From assembly GCA_016800925.1 (NCBI GenBank), contig JABCPU010000002.1, positions 124,001 through 188,000 of the forward strand: a stretch of 64,000 nt of DNA, given 5' to 3'. Shown here piece by piece: positions 21,237 through 33,197 of the stretch. The stretch's first letter is position 1. Each line of letters opens with the position of its first letter. The DNA comes from Suillus spraguei. Its lineage: Eukaryota; Basidiomycota; Agaricomycetes; Boletales; Suillaceae. The notes beneath the pieces were generated by a model. It had not been told where the DNA came from, ran no database searches, and saw nothing but the letters and a program-made list of their open reading frames with translations. A program made the translations under genes and the position numbers.

Positions 21237-24200
21237 TTAGGATGCAGTGCATGCCTTTTCCGCTGCCTTTGACCACATGACCAACTGCTCGAGTAGCTTG
21301 GACACAGACTGGATAAGTTGCAATCGAGTACGAACTTGATCTGGGACGTCTCGCGTGTCTTCCCAGAGGACGGCAAGCGACACTTCAATCTACAAGACAG
21401 GATAAACGGTGCTCACGCCAAGATGAAATCGAAGAGCCCGACCTTTTCTGCAAGTTGTCGAAGTGACTCGTTGAGAGCTTTTCCGATAGTCTCGGCAGCA
21501 GTCGACAGTCGACCCATCAGGACCTCTGCCCCGCCATCGAAAACATCGTGCTTATGCCCATTAATGTAGTTACGGAACACAGCCTGCATGCAATCAGAAG
21601 AGGTTTTAAAGTGATGCGTGTGATAAACCTTTTGTCGCGCGACACTTCCTGTGCCTCGCTCTTGCAAGGCAAGATTGTAGCCTTCTGTGAGTTCGTTTTG
21701 AACATGAGGGGCGAGACAACGCGATATCTCCTTCTGCTCCTTTGCGAGCGCTTCCTTTACGACCTCCATGGTCTGTCCTAACGCGTGACGTGCTTCCTCT
21801 TGCGAAACAGAGCTTTGTGCATGTACGCGGTCCTTCAGCCCTGCCGCTGCACTGGCCTCTACATCGGCGATTAGCTGATTGATGCTTGTCATGATAGCGT
21901 TCGATAGTGAGGCGAATAAATCGGACTCGAAGAGCGTTGACCAAGAACAAGCGATGTTTCGAGTGAATGGCGTCACAAGTTCGACATTCAGATCCCGGCG
22001 CCAAGACCCGTGGCGACGAAGGGCTAATGTTGAGTAAAATCAGTGAGACTCATATGCGGACTGGGGCACCCACTGGCTCGATAGGTTGCCCAGTGCATAG
22101 ACCCTGCAAACTCATCGACGTGTTGAACTGCACCCTCGGCAGCCTAGCGAGACCACATCAGATAGGGTGTTACCGCGAAAGAGTAGTACTTACATTGGCT
22201 GCTCCGACTTGACATTTATCTTCAAGACCATCACGAAACAGGTCTTGCAAATCTGAGACGCTTTTTTCCACATGTACACCGAATTCCTGCAAGGAATAAG
22301 AAATATGAGCTGTATAGAAAACACAAATCAACACACTTTCACAAGCCGGGGAGTCACTCCTATGGGTTCACCGCGAGCATCCACCTTTAGGGATGACCGA
22401 TTGTTCATAGAGAGGAGTCTAGTATCCAGCATTCCCATGCCTGGAAATCGAAATCCTCGGACACTTGTAAAATCAGGCAAGCTACGCCAATAAGGCATGT
22501 CTTCATCGTCATCGTCAAATTCATCACTATCATACATCCCCTCCCCACCCTGAGGTGTCGACTCCCATTTTTCACGAAGGGATTCACGGTCTGCAATGGT
22601 CACATCACCAATACCATCGATATAAACCCGCACCGAGTTCGCAAATGTCTTCAAATGAGTGTGAAACTGCTTTGCAGCGCGTGACCGACTACTGATGGTC
22701 AATTGGTGGCACCATTGCCGTAGGGAAGGAATTCCAGTATCTTCAACGTTAGAGAAACATGATGGGTCCCCATCACCCTTGACTTGTCCTGTGATGCGGA
22801 TGTAGTCTCGGGATGAGCAGGTGAACACAGGAAGATCAATCTCGTCATAATCTAAGTAAAACATTTTAGCAAGTATTTTCAGGACGAGATGGAAACTTAC
22901 TACGCAGATTCTGAGTCGGATCGAAAGAATCTGGATTTCGCTCCTCAGCGGCAGCATCTGTGTTCTGCGAATCAGTCAATCCTCCAAGGATCTGAAGTCA
23001 ACTAACCGTCAAGATCTTTTAGGCCAACGCGAAAATCTTCTTTTAAAACATCGCGAGAAAACTGGTTTGACTCGATCAAGAAATGAGATAAGCAACTCAA
23101 CAGTGAGACAGACCTCTGAACGCTTCAGAGAACAGAATGCGTTCTTGTCACGCTGCGCTTTCATATCCTTCTTTCTGAGGTTGCTGAGAGCATCTACGGC
23201 GTCCTTCCGTGCCTTGCGTGCACTGTTGAGTTGTTCGCGTCCAACTTTGATAGCTTCCTCGGCATCACCAATTTTCCCCTGCAGAACCTCGACCGTGACC
23301 TCCTCTTCTGGCTCGTCCCGTGCATCCTCCCCATCTGAGTCATGCTCGTCCTCTTCATCGTCCTCCTCATCCTCTTCGTCTGACCCTTCATCCTTATCAT
23401 CCTCACGGATGTCGTCATTGAGATAATCATCAATATCATCTATTTCAAAATCGTCGTCGTCGTCTTCCCCAAAATGCTTGTGGCGTTTAGGTGACCCAGA
23501 TTTTCCCCTGCGGGTATTCTTTCGCTTCTTGCCCGCGCTCTGGACCTGCTTGTGTGCCGTCGCGGTCAAATGTGGTGCAAATATCTCGCCGTTCTCCAGT
23601 ACCATCTTGTGTTGCTCATACTCTGCTAGAAAAGATCGAACAGTCTTGAGCTGCTTGTCGATAGCTGTGAAACGTAGCTGAATCATTGCCACACAAACGA
23701 AATTCGTATACATACCTTTCATCGATGACTCCGCATCAGCCTTCTTCTCTTTGAGGTCAGCAGTCTCCTCTTTATATTGTTCAATGCGGCCCTCGATCTC
23801 CTCCAGCTCAGGGTCGTCCTCGAGACTCAAGGCGGGAATAACCTCAGAACAAGATATATCATCACACTTGCTAGCTGTGCCACATGATTTAGATGATAAT
23901 CAGACTAAGCAAAAGAACTGCAACAAACCGATGAACGTGATCGTGTGGGCATCGTAACTAACCAAATTAATAAGACAGTCGCGACCGAAGTCAAGAACTG
24001 ATCACTCACTTGCCGTCTGGTCAACGAAAAGGAACCCATCGTAGACAATAAGCGACTTAAGAATACTCGATGGGAAGGACTTACCCACTGAAAATAATTG
24101 TTAGCTTATCACCGAGGGTTGAATAAAGAACGTACTCATAAGCTGCAGTTTGAAAGCTTCACCAAGAAGATCTGATTCAATAGCATCAGTAATTACGACA

Positions 24201-25909
24201 CAGGTGCTAGGTTGATAGCAATACCTCTGGCGGTCTTGTCATCTACTGCGCGGGTGATAGGTGCGAGAATCCAGATACAATTGCACTTCTTCATGTAGTC
24301 CTTTGCGATGCTATTCCTTGCCGCATTAGCGTCAGCAACACCAGGCAAATCAACTAGAATGGCGCCCGTAGAAAGAGCTTGGGCGTTACACCGCACATTG
24401 ACTTGACGAATGAGGGGCCATAAAGCTGGGCCATGGTCTTTCTTTTTCGTCTCTTTGTTCTTGTCCTTGGTAATGAGACTCATGAGTGAGCCATCAAAAA
24501 CTTTGATCTTATCCTTCTTGCTACCTCGTTTCTGGTCCTTGGAATCGATATATTTTGCAATCTCCTGGGCGAATATGGTTGAATTCTTCGCCGATATTTT
24601 CTTCGTAGTGCCTAAGACTTTAGCAATATCTACGCGGAGCATCAGCATCATTTGGTGTTCGTGTCCGCGTTCAGAGTATTTACTTTTATCACGAGCCAAA
24701 ATTTGGTCAACTGTTAGGTGAACGAGTTGTTCTTGGGCAATGGACGGATATACAGCATGAACCTGACAATGAATCAGATGCCGACATACCAAAGAGCTCT
24801 AGTTGTCCGTACCTTGTGCCAAGCAACACCCGAATCACTCCGGAGGTCATTAGTACGTTTCAAATTACCATCCTCGTCCACAAGGTCATCGAGTAGAACT
24901 GCGAGTTCTGCTCTCCACTCAGCCTCGGAAAGAAATGAGACGTCCGCATTGATAGTAGGTGTAGCATGATATGCGATCTCTGTGACCACGGCTGTGCATG
25001 CTACAAGTGGTTTAGCAATAATGATTTCCGACAGTGAGAGATCTCGCTCCACCTCTCATACCACTCGTTGGGACAATATTGTCTACAAAGACTTTAGTAT
25101 ATAAAGAGTCATAAACACTAATTAGCTTACCGTCCAAGATCGCGTTTAGTATCGAAGACTTTCCGGCCCCGGTTGCTAAAGAAGACTTCGGTGGACATGC
25201 ATATTAGGACTCATGATTACGCACCTCCACAAACGGCTATCATTGTTGTAGGAGCACCTTGATTAAGAAGGCTGTGACCGAGATGTCATCGTTAACTTCA
25301 AGTAAGGCTAATTACGTACTTGTCAATCTCACGAAGCCAAACATCCTTTCGAAGCTTGCTGCCAAGCTCGAGTTTGTTGATTCCGGCCTTTAGAGTCTTC
25401 ACCATGCCAAGACCTGCCTGAAGAGCAGCTTCAGGGGTGTATGCAATATTGTCGGCAGAGTCATAGAGCTGATATAACATTGGCTCGTGCACCGTCTGTT
25501 GGTGTGGCGGCCCAGGTTCCATTTTGAAGTTCTTAACGTCAGAAGCTGAAGAAATGTTATTGTGATTAACATTGCCTGGGGCTGTGGTGCCCCTATCTGA
25601 TAGCTGGAAATTTTCGAAACGTTAATTCTCCACGTTCATGGGTGTTCTAGATGCCACTCACAACAGGTTTCAAATCACTTGGTTCGGCCTTGATGATTGG
25701 TGTGGGGGTCAATTTTTTCGAATTGTGACGCGTAGGCTCAGAAGACGGAACTGCATGAAGTTCTTCTGGTTCTGGTTTGACAAAAATTCGAGGTGCAGAC
25801 TGGTCATATGCGAATTGCAACGAAGAGGGGCTAAATGACAAAACTAGAGAATAAAATAATATGAACTCACCAATGTGCCTCTCATTGTTTTATTTTCTTT
25901 CGAGCTCAT
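21237..25909 (-). CDS. Large dynamin-family GTPase (fungal SLIP-GC-like) with acidic coiled-coil insert
   Basis: Long many-exon gene. The GTPase domain has P-loop CGATGAGKSS (built over an intron), TACTAVVTEIAYH (G2 region), LVDLPGVADANAARN (G3) and SKCDD (G4). Between G3 and G4 the frame needs two microexons (24085-24087 and 24010-24016). After the G domain come a charged coiled coil (EEIEGRIEQYKEETADLKEK), a KRKNTRRGK basic patch, an Asp/Glu run (about 23300-23460), another coiled coil and then DLPVFTCSSRDYIRI with GQVKGDGDPSCFSNV, a signature of these fungal proteins. The C-terminus is helical and stops at 21237. The N-terminal part (FVKPEPEELH) is Pro/Glu-rich; joining the ATG at 25909 to it needs an unresolved frame correction. 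Membrane or nuclear function is unknown; the relation to SLIP-GC is by domain pattern. Confidence 0.8.
24010..24087 (-). other. Two microexons (3 nt and 7 nt) of the dynamin-family gene
   Basis: Exon 24087-24085 (TGG) and exon 24016-24010 (ACGGCAA) are bounded by introns of 48, 68 and 52 bp with donors GTACGT, GTAAGT and GTGAGT and acceptors ending CAG, CAG and TAG. Joined, they read QLMMDGNYDAHTITFI straight into the SKCDD motif. Without them the frame cannot be kept. Confidence 0.65.
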
Positions 25910-26458
25910 CTTTTGATCAGCTACGCGATAACGAAGACCACGTTCTCTTTGGGGTGAGAAGAAAGGCGACAATATTTCACAGCGCTAAACACTTGTACGT
26001 GAGGGGCGGAGTTTTATTTTTCGCGGTCACGCGTGACATTTCGCGTTCGTGACATGTTACGTAATTACTCCTTGACTGAGATACAAATTGTACAATATTA
26101 ATTACTATAGCGCGGATTACCGAAGAGCACGCTGTTCTGACTCGGGGGGAGCAGAAGCAGTGTGAAAATCGCTACTATGGTGGTAAATGGGCTATACGGT
26201 CATATAGAGCTAGTTCTAACTTCTGACCAAGATCAGGGCTCGGTATCATTGTACAAGACTATTATGCCGTTCAGAGGGATCTGGTCATTGTTTGGAGTAA
26301 AGTTATGAAGTACAGGGAAGGGCCACGGAACTTAATAAACTGTTTCCACTCAACTTCTCCGGCGTTACAAGCACTCCGAACGTCAAAACGGTGTAAGACA
26401 GTTTATCGATATTTGTCGATGATCCTTCCCTTTCAACGAGGCGGCACCGTAAAGGGCT

Positions 26459-26603
26459 GCAAAGACCACGAGCTCGACGAGTGGGACAACGAATGTCCGC
26501 AAGGTGTAGGAAGTGAAGTGGCCAAAGTGCACAGAAGGGTTGGGGAATATTCACGAGCAATGCTATGCGCAAAGACCGCAAGCTCGACGAGTAGGACGAC
26601 GAA
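26459..26603. repeat. Pair of 34-bp imperfect direct repeats
   Basis: Two copies of a GCAAAGACC...CTCGACGAGT...GACGA type unit, at about 26459-26492 and 26570-26603, spaced 111 bases apart. The four differences I see are all transitions. Function unknown. Confidence 0.6.
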
Positions 26604-27645
26604 GACATGAAATTAGGCAAAGTTACATATAAAAGGCTTCTCACCTTTCTCCGCAGTGTTTCTATCGCGAGCCAACAGCCGTACCGTGACGGTGTTCTGG
26701 CGATGACTGAATACCTGAAATAGAAGGTAGCTCCCGGATCTGTTTGCAGCCTCTGGAAATCGCATAGATACTCAATGACATACCCCTTCGACAACTTCTC
26801 AACTTCGAAGGCGAGAGCTGGGTAAAATTGACAGAAGTATTTGGGATGAGGTCAATTGACGATGAATTCAAGTTTTACGAGTCAGTCGGCATGGATGCGG
26901 AAGATGACGTTGAACAAGAATTCGATGACATGATGAGTTAGTAGTATGCCAATGACTTCCAGCTTAGTAAGCTTTGCCGCTCCCGCCGCCAGCGGCTGGC
27001 CACTCGCACTAGAAACGCTGGTTGCAAGGCTAAAACTGGCTGCAGGTCTTTATGAGTGCCAGTCCGACCGGTGACCTATCTGCAAATCTAAAATCCCGAA
27101 ACAAGCCTTTGAGGTGCTTGTGAGCCATATATGGTGGTAGGGTCGGCTCGCGCACCTTTTTAGTCCCTGGGCTGCTCCTTACGATCACAACTCAAATCAA
27201 GCTATTATCTTCAGCCAAATCCGAAAGATCATCGTTGATTGAAACTTTCGGTTCTCCATCACAGGTTTAAAATGGTGAAATAAAATAATAACAACGAGAG
27301 ACATCATGGCATGAGTACGCTACTGAAGTTGTAAGCGTTCTTAAGTGTCCGTACTAAACGCGCATGAGTTACTAAGTGTTCATTTCAGTGGACTTGCAGA
27401 TTGACACACTGCTTGATCGAACCTGCAATGGAATGTTACAAGTTGTACCCTTCACAGCGGGGCTTCTTAACAGAAGGGACAAATAATGTGTTAAAAGAAT
27501 CATTTCAACTCATCAACGAGCGGGCATTGTCAGCTGTTCGTGATCATGAAGTATTTCGGATTCGACCAGAAAAGGCCCTCCGTTTGTAGTGTCCAGATTC
27601 AACATCTTATCTTTACGGATACAGGGCCGCTGTCCTTCCAGCGGG

Positions 27646-27652
27646 TATATAA
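27646..27652 (+). promoter_or_regulatory. Candidate TATA box
   Basis: TATATAA about 95 bases before the ATG at 27745, in a gap with no other gene. Position and sequence fit a fungal core promoter; not tested. Confidence 0.4.
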
Positions 27653-27744
27653 CTCGTGTCAACTCCATCGCGATATGATAGGCCACAATTGAACGTTGAA
27701 CGCCAACTTCCTGATATTTTCTATCCCGAATTTGACTCTACGCC

Positions 27745-28736
27745 ATGTCTGGCATCTTCATTAAAAAGCTCTCCTTCGAATCCACTGACCTCGGCACAGA
27801 CCTCGACCTTCTTCTCACTTTCGACGATCACCCTGTCGCTGGTCTGTACAAGACGTATTACCCATCAGTTTTTGCGTACGTATATCACTATCTCCTTCAT
27901 CTTTTCGTCTTTGTTGTCTCACGCTCTTACTGATATAACTTTTTGAATAGGGTCAGGAAATTTGGGGCTGAAAGTGGGTAAACATTATCAGTGCTTTGGG
28001 CCATCTAAATAAGCAGTGTCACTGGCAGACACCTTCTTCTCCGATGTTGTATTTCGATCACAGTAAGGGACATTCGAAGCTCATGTGGAGAGCTAATTCA
28101 CAATGCACCCCTCAGACTTGCCTTCACGAAGACTGAGGTTTCCGATGAGCATGTCATCCAAGGTGCTTCAGCCAGCGTTCTCATCAATGTGAGAGTTTGA
28201 TAGAATCACGGGTGTGTCGTTGGTTTCATGGACTGCTACTTAGGCTGGGCAATCTACCACTTTGACCAAGCAAGACGATGTATACAGTTTCTCTGTAAGT
28301 GCGCCCAACTTACCTTTCTCGATGTCCGTTTGCGAGACAAGCCCAGGAACCCCAATACGAATCTTCAGTGCCGAAGGAAAATATTCAATGTACAATCAAC
28401 GCACCATCCAAGGAGGATATAGGTGTTGGTAGGTCTAATTACTATCTTGAAATTTCTCGCGCTTCATATTGTCCAGGTTTCGTTGAGAAGGAGGGAAAAG
28501 ATCCCAAGACAGCTCTAGTTTGGCGCGGCGTAGGGGACCAGGAGAGGTTGAACGTACAGTTCACTCCCACTCTACGCGGGTATATTGGTACAAACTACAA
28601 GGAGAATAGCTTGATCAAGGACCAAATCGAGACCAATCGCCTCTTCGAAGAAAACCTTGCTCATCTCGAGGAGAATACTTCGTGGGTCATCACGTATGAT
28701 CACGCCAGTGGAAGTTTTAGCATTAATAGGAAGTGA
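27745..28736 (+). CDS. Unrecognised 237-aa protein, six exons
   Basis: Exons 27745-27875, 27951-27973, 28017-28062, 28116-28188, 28244-28294 and 28347-28736 sum to exactly 238 codons. The N-terminus is MSGIFIKKLSFESTDLGTDL and the middle has VIQGASASVLINAGQSTTL. The C-terminal half carries ALVWRGVGDQERLNVQFTP, RGYIGTNYKENSLIK and TSWVITYDHASGSF. A further 54-bp stretch after KEDIG (about 28422-28475) could be an in-frame intron, giving 219 aa. No signal peptide, membrane helix or Cys motif. The mixed beta-strand pattern suggests a soluble beta-rich fold (inference). I do not recognise the family. It stands alone after a gene-poor region and is convergent with the next gene. Confidence 0.6.
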
Positions 28737-29169
28737 GATTCAAGTTCTATTTTGGTTATCTTCTGTGTTCATATTATGTACCTGTGACTTGGAATCTGTT
28801 TTCAAATACTGACTGCTATCATGTACTTGAATGCGTTTGTGCTTTTTCAATGACGTCGTTGCCATGTTGTAAACCATTCCCGTCCGTTGTGCGGCTCGTG
28901 CCTTCAAAGTGGACCACGATAAGTGGCCGAGTCAGTCTTTTAGACGAACATCTGATGTTGAACTGGCAGCTCTCAGATGAACCATGAACATCAGATAGTT
29001 AATGACGCATACAAAGATGTTATGTAATATGGGGCAAGTCAGTCTTTCAGTTATAATGATGACACAATCTTTCACACAGGATTTCTTAGACAAAACCCTC
29101 GACTCGGGAACTATTACTATAGTGTACAGTGCAAAACTATCTGCTGAACTTTCAAGTTGGTTTGATCTA
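28737..29169. other. Convergent 3' region
   Basis: About 430 bases between convergent gene ends. No gene seen. Confidence 0.35.
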
Positions 29170-31456
29170 TCATAATCTATGCGGCCGCCAATGGTATTTC
29201 AAGCGCTTTGCAACATCCACTTCAGCTGACAGCAAACCACTCCCAGATTTTGTATGTTCAGGGTCATGCAAGTCATGCCAAGGCGGAACGTACGGGGGGA
29301 TGCCAAGTAGCATCGCGCGACCTTGCAAGAACGGGCGCAGTGAGCAGGATTATCGTCGTCCTCAGCTGTCGCGTGAGAGCGGGTGGGTGATGAGAAAGAA
29401 CCATGATGTGATGAAGATCGTTCGAGCGCGAGTTCTAAGTGTTCGTAGTCGTCCACCTCTTGTGTATACTGGATAGGTTTCCTGGGACCTTCGCATGACT
29501 CGTCAAGTATAACCATGTCATCCACTGAGATATCGTGCAGCCCGTCGCTTGAGTAAGCCTGCACCGGAGAGTAGAAGCTGGGCTCATCGACAAGATGTGG
29601 AGGTTCCAAAAATGCCAGGTCTTGGTCTCGGAGATTATGATAGTCAGAGTCCCCTTCAAAGAAGCTAGTGGTACACGCGTCTGGAGTGTACCACGCCGAA
29701 ATGATATCCTCGTTTGCGCGACCATAATGTGTGATAGAGGGACCCCCATAAGTTGGCATAAGGTCGTCAGCTAAGGAAAGAAAATGCTCCTCGGGGATTC
29801 CATGGATGCGTAAAGGGCTGCTGTCGACAATATCATTCAAAGGAGCGGCACGATGCGTTGTACTTGTGTCATGCGGGTGGGAAACAGAGAGTGGATATGC
29901 GTCACGCAGGTGGCAGTCCGATATCACACCAGAAGAGTTAGCTACGGGGTATCGTTGATCGAACGTCGGCCACCCGCGCTCCGTGTCATTACCATCATGC
30001 ACAGCAAAATACTTTGAAGTGAGAAGCTCGACAGGAGGATTTGAACTGTCAAGTCGTTTGAGGCCAACCTGAGATGCAGAATGAGAGGGATGGATAGACG
30101 ATTCACCATCAAGATCGTAGATGGTCGCGATGACAGACGCCGGAACTGATGATAAGATTTCGTCGGATATAGAGTCACGAGACGTTTCCTTCACGGGAGT
30201 TATTATGGGGGAAGAGTGTATCGACTGACCCTGAGATGGCAGCTCCTGATCCTGCCAACTGGCCATATGGGAATCGGGTACTGGCGTTCCAGCTACAGAT
30301 TGCCTGGCTGATGACAGAAACTATCTGAAGATGGACATTTGCTTTGAAACTCGATATCCCACGGCTCTGATATCGCTGTACTTCCCCTAGGAAGGTCCGG
30401 AGTCGCAGAGTGGTGGCTTGTAGATCGAGTCGATTTTTTGTCTTTGTGATGATTCGTGATCTTAATCTTCTTGACAGCGGATGGTGGTTGGGAGGAAGAA
30501 CAAGGTACAATCGACTCATCCACCTGAGACTCGTGTTCCTTGGTTGTCTTGTAAAGAAACGCTATTTCTGAAAATAACTTCTGGGCTGGACAATGATCGA
30601 TGCTTGAAGAGTAGAGAACACGTGTTTTATCTTACCTGGCACCTTTGCTTTGTATACCTTCGTCTTGGCAGATGATTTCCCTTTGTTGAACACTCCGAGA
30701 GAAGCCAGCGGTTTCAACTAAGGTCATGGTAAAATCCAGGCGTTAGGTAGAGCAGACCAGCGATACTCACCGTGAGGCGTTTTTACCAACATTAGTTGCT
30801 GAGAATCCATGCAAGAGTGCAAGACCTGCAGCACCTGAGCATTGCTTTCCTCCTTTACGAGCAATCTTCATGTTCTTATCTTCCCTTTCGCTCGCCGGTG
30901 AGCTAATATGCGTCGTAACATTGGTATCTGGTTTCACAATATCGCGCTTTACGCGTTTCCGTTCTCGACGCTCACTCAATCCTTTGCGAAATTGTTCAGA
31001 GATAAGATAAAGTTATAAGGATATTAGCGAGAACTCACTAGCCTCATGTTCTTCTTCGGAAGTAAACGGGACTTCCGCCTTCTTCTTACTACGCTTCCGC
31101 TTGGATGGATCACGTTGAGCGGTGATGAGCGGCGCACGCACCGGGCCTTTGTTTTCCTTCATGGAGATCTCAGCAGAGTCAGGTGCCTTTTGAGTCTTTC
31201 GGGTCTTTTGCGTTGCCTTGGCGGGAAGCCCTACAATTGAGCGCTTGTCGGTACGAACAATGTTAGACCCGGTCATACGGGGGACGAGTATAGGCGTGTC
31301 GAACCCAAATTTCAGCTTTTTGGTTTCCGGTGTCCTTGTTGGTGTCCCGTTAGACGGGCGATGAGGGTTGATTCCCTCAGAAGAATAGGAATGTACATAG
31401 ACTTTCTGACGGTCGAGGTATGCTTGGATATAATCATTCTTCGATGACTTATCCAT
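29170..31456 (-). CDS. Unrecognised, mostly disordered nuclear-type protein
   Basis: Starts MDKSSKNDYIQAYLDRQKVY and continues through a Lys/Arg-rich region with several NLS-like clusters (DPSKRKRSKKKAE, ERRERKRVKR), then GGKQCSGAAGLALLHGFSA, LKPLASLGVFNKGKSSAK, KLFSEIAFLYKTTKEHESQ and a long acidic, Ser/Asp/His-rich half. The C-terminus, read after a frame correction, is RAMLLGIPPYVPPWHDLHD ... VAKRLKYHWRPHRL, which looks conserved. Two frame breaks, near 30317-30321 and near 29340-29347, each cured by one added base. Four exons in the first half are separated by about 55 bp introns. Basic clusters and disorder suggest a chromatin or nucleolar role, but no domain supports this. Confidence 0.55.
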
Positions 31457-31838
31457 GGTGCACGATGCCACCTATGCAACATAGACTCGAGCACCGCGGC
31501 GAGCCTGAGCTGATGTGGCAAGTTCGATAGATGCGCTTCAAGTTACGTAGTACGAATCAGGGTGGCTATCATTTAATCGGATGTCTCGGACGATTGATTG
31601 AGTCCGACTGAATTGAAACGCATGATTCCAGACGCGACTCCGACGCGGGGACCTACCATTTATTATGTACGCGACTAGTCAACGCCGCTTGGTTTTATTC
31701 AAGCAGCCAGACACCACCGCCATTTGCTTGTCTTCGAGAGGTATGTCTTTTTTATTTATTTTGTTTTCAAGTTGGCGAGCCAATTCATGAACACTAAGTA
31801 ACCTGCAGTCCACTCGTTCCTCGTAACGTCCTTTGAAA
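31457..31838. other. Divergent intergenic region
   Basis: About 380 bases shared by the disordered-protein gene and the chromodomain gene. No clear TATA box. Confidence 0.35.
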
Positions 31839-33197
31839 ATGGGTTCCAGCCGGAAACGAACAGCGAAAAATATCGCCTTGGACAAATGTCCCAAACGTTC
31901 GAAACTTTATCGGTCAGATGTGTCACCGCCTTTGACTGTCACCGCACGAGGCCGAACTTTCGAGCCGACACCTGTGTTCGATACCTTTTGGCGTTTTGCA
32001 GCAGAAAGACATGCTATAACCGAGAAGCGTTTGAAAGGCCTCCCCGCCCCGTATGTATACACACATTCCTCCTTGGCGGGCCCGACTCAATGTGTTTGGC
32101 AGATGGACGGACGACCCCATCCTACAAGCTTATCCATTTTGCAATACGTACCGAGTTCTAGACCGAGTCAGCCAATACATGATCGCAGAAGTCATCGAAA
32201 AAGGTTCTCAAGATCCCACCGAACTTGTGTTTCGAATTCTGCTTTTCAACACTTTCACGAGCATCAAGACGTACGAAACCCTGCGAGGCGCGATCACACC
32301 TTTCACTTGGGCCACCTACGAGCGAGCCGAATACGAACGCGTCTTACGTCGTTTGTACGATGACAAAATCTCGTTGTATACTGGGGCTTTTCAAAAGCCT
32401 GCACCTAATCTAGGCTTCGTGGAAAATTTCATGAACCATCTCGCTCTCATGGAGGTCTTGATGAAAGACTTGCCCATGCAGTGCGCAAAGGCCGAGTACA
32501 TTGCAGACATCTTTGAATGGCTGTGCACCTTTAAGAGCATGGGAGACTTCACTGCATACCAGCTAGTGCTCAACCTTTCCTATTCAAGTGTTTTGAACTT
32601 CTCGGACTACGACTTTGTGGTGGTCGGGGTTGGTTCGCGTCGCGGCCTTCAACGTTGTTTTAAAGGACCCGTTCCTCATGCATACGAAGTTGATATAATC
32701 CGATGGATGCAACTCACGCAGAAGGATCATTTCTCGCGTCTCAACTTGAAGTTTAATGGCTTGGGGCCCGGGGCTCGTCCAATTATGCTGTGCGATATCG
32801 AGCACACCTTATGCGAAATTGATAAATACATCAGGAAGCTCGGCACACCATTCCGTCGTCCCTTTCACTCATCTGGCGCACTCCCAAAGATGCGCCTTCC
32901 CAAGGCATGGGCGCTTCCTGCGCGGCTATCACTCCGTATCAAATGCCAGAAGGAAGCAGAAGTCGAGTTCATCGAGAAATTTGTCGTGTCCTCAATTCGA
33001 TCACACCGAGAAGTGGATGGCGAAAGAGAATTTTTAGTTTATTGGGAGGGATACAGTTCCGATGACGCTTCATGGGAACCTGAAGACATGCTCGCTGATG
33101 ATGCACCCAACGCCATTAGGGAATATTGGATGCGTATACGAGGTACATGCTATCTCATCTGCGACCATGTGCACATGCTGACGTTTCTACAGCTTGA
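31839..33197 (+). CDS. Putative DNA base hypermodification protein (HMUDK-helical / aGPT-PPlase type) with C-terminal chromodomain
   Basis: Exons 31839-32050, 32103-33142 and a last piece at 33193-33197 give 418 aa; if the last intron is retained the frame ends at 33225. Residues about 50-340 match the helical domain of the DNA-base-hypermodification group: FWRFAAERHAITEKRLKG, PAPWTDDPILQAYPFCNTY, RVLDRVSQYMIAEV, FRILLFNTF and GFVENFMNHLALM. The motif PAPWT is created exactly by the splice at 32050/32103. Residues about 357-410 are a chromodomain: FVVSSIRSHREVDGEREFLV, YWEGYSSDDASWEPE, IREYW. The N-terminus has a basic KCPKRSKLYRS nuclear-signal-like patch. Homologous domains in phages modify thymine bases; chromodomains read methylated histone tails. 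A heterochromatin-directed base-modifying or base-reading role is inference. The intron after residue 70 and intact motifs argue that it is a live gene. Confidence 0.82.

Larger units (their letters stand above)
25910..27744. other. Gene-poor region, 1.8 kb
   Basis: No intact gene. It holds a near-repeat pair at 26459-26492 and 26570-26603, and a short coding-like piece at about 26820-26940 (DEFKFYESVGMDAEDDVEQ then a stop), possibly from a dead mobile element or gene. A TATATAA at 27646-27652 sits about 95 bases before the next start. Confidence 0.35.

Noticed and set aside
23067..23426. Ser-rich plus-strand frame
   Set aside because: Mirror of the acidic Asp/Glu tract of the dynamin-family gene on the other strand.
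26303..26794. Minus-strand open frame of 163 codons
   Set aside because: Composition is not coding-like, no motif, and it overlaps the direct repeats.
32053..32102. Start of the chromodomain gene inside its first intron (in-frame from 32053)
   Set aside because: The spliced reading gives the conserved PAPWTDDPIL motif and a basic N-terminal exon; the intronic start would lose both.
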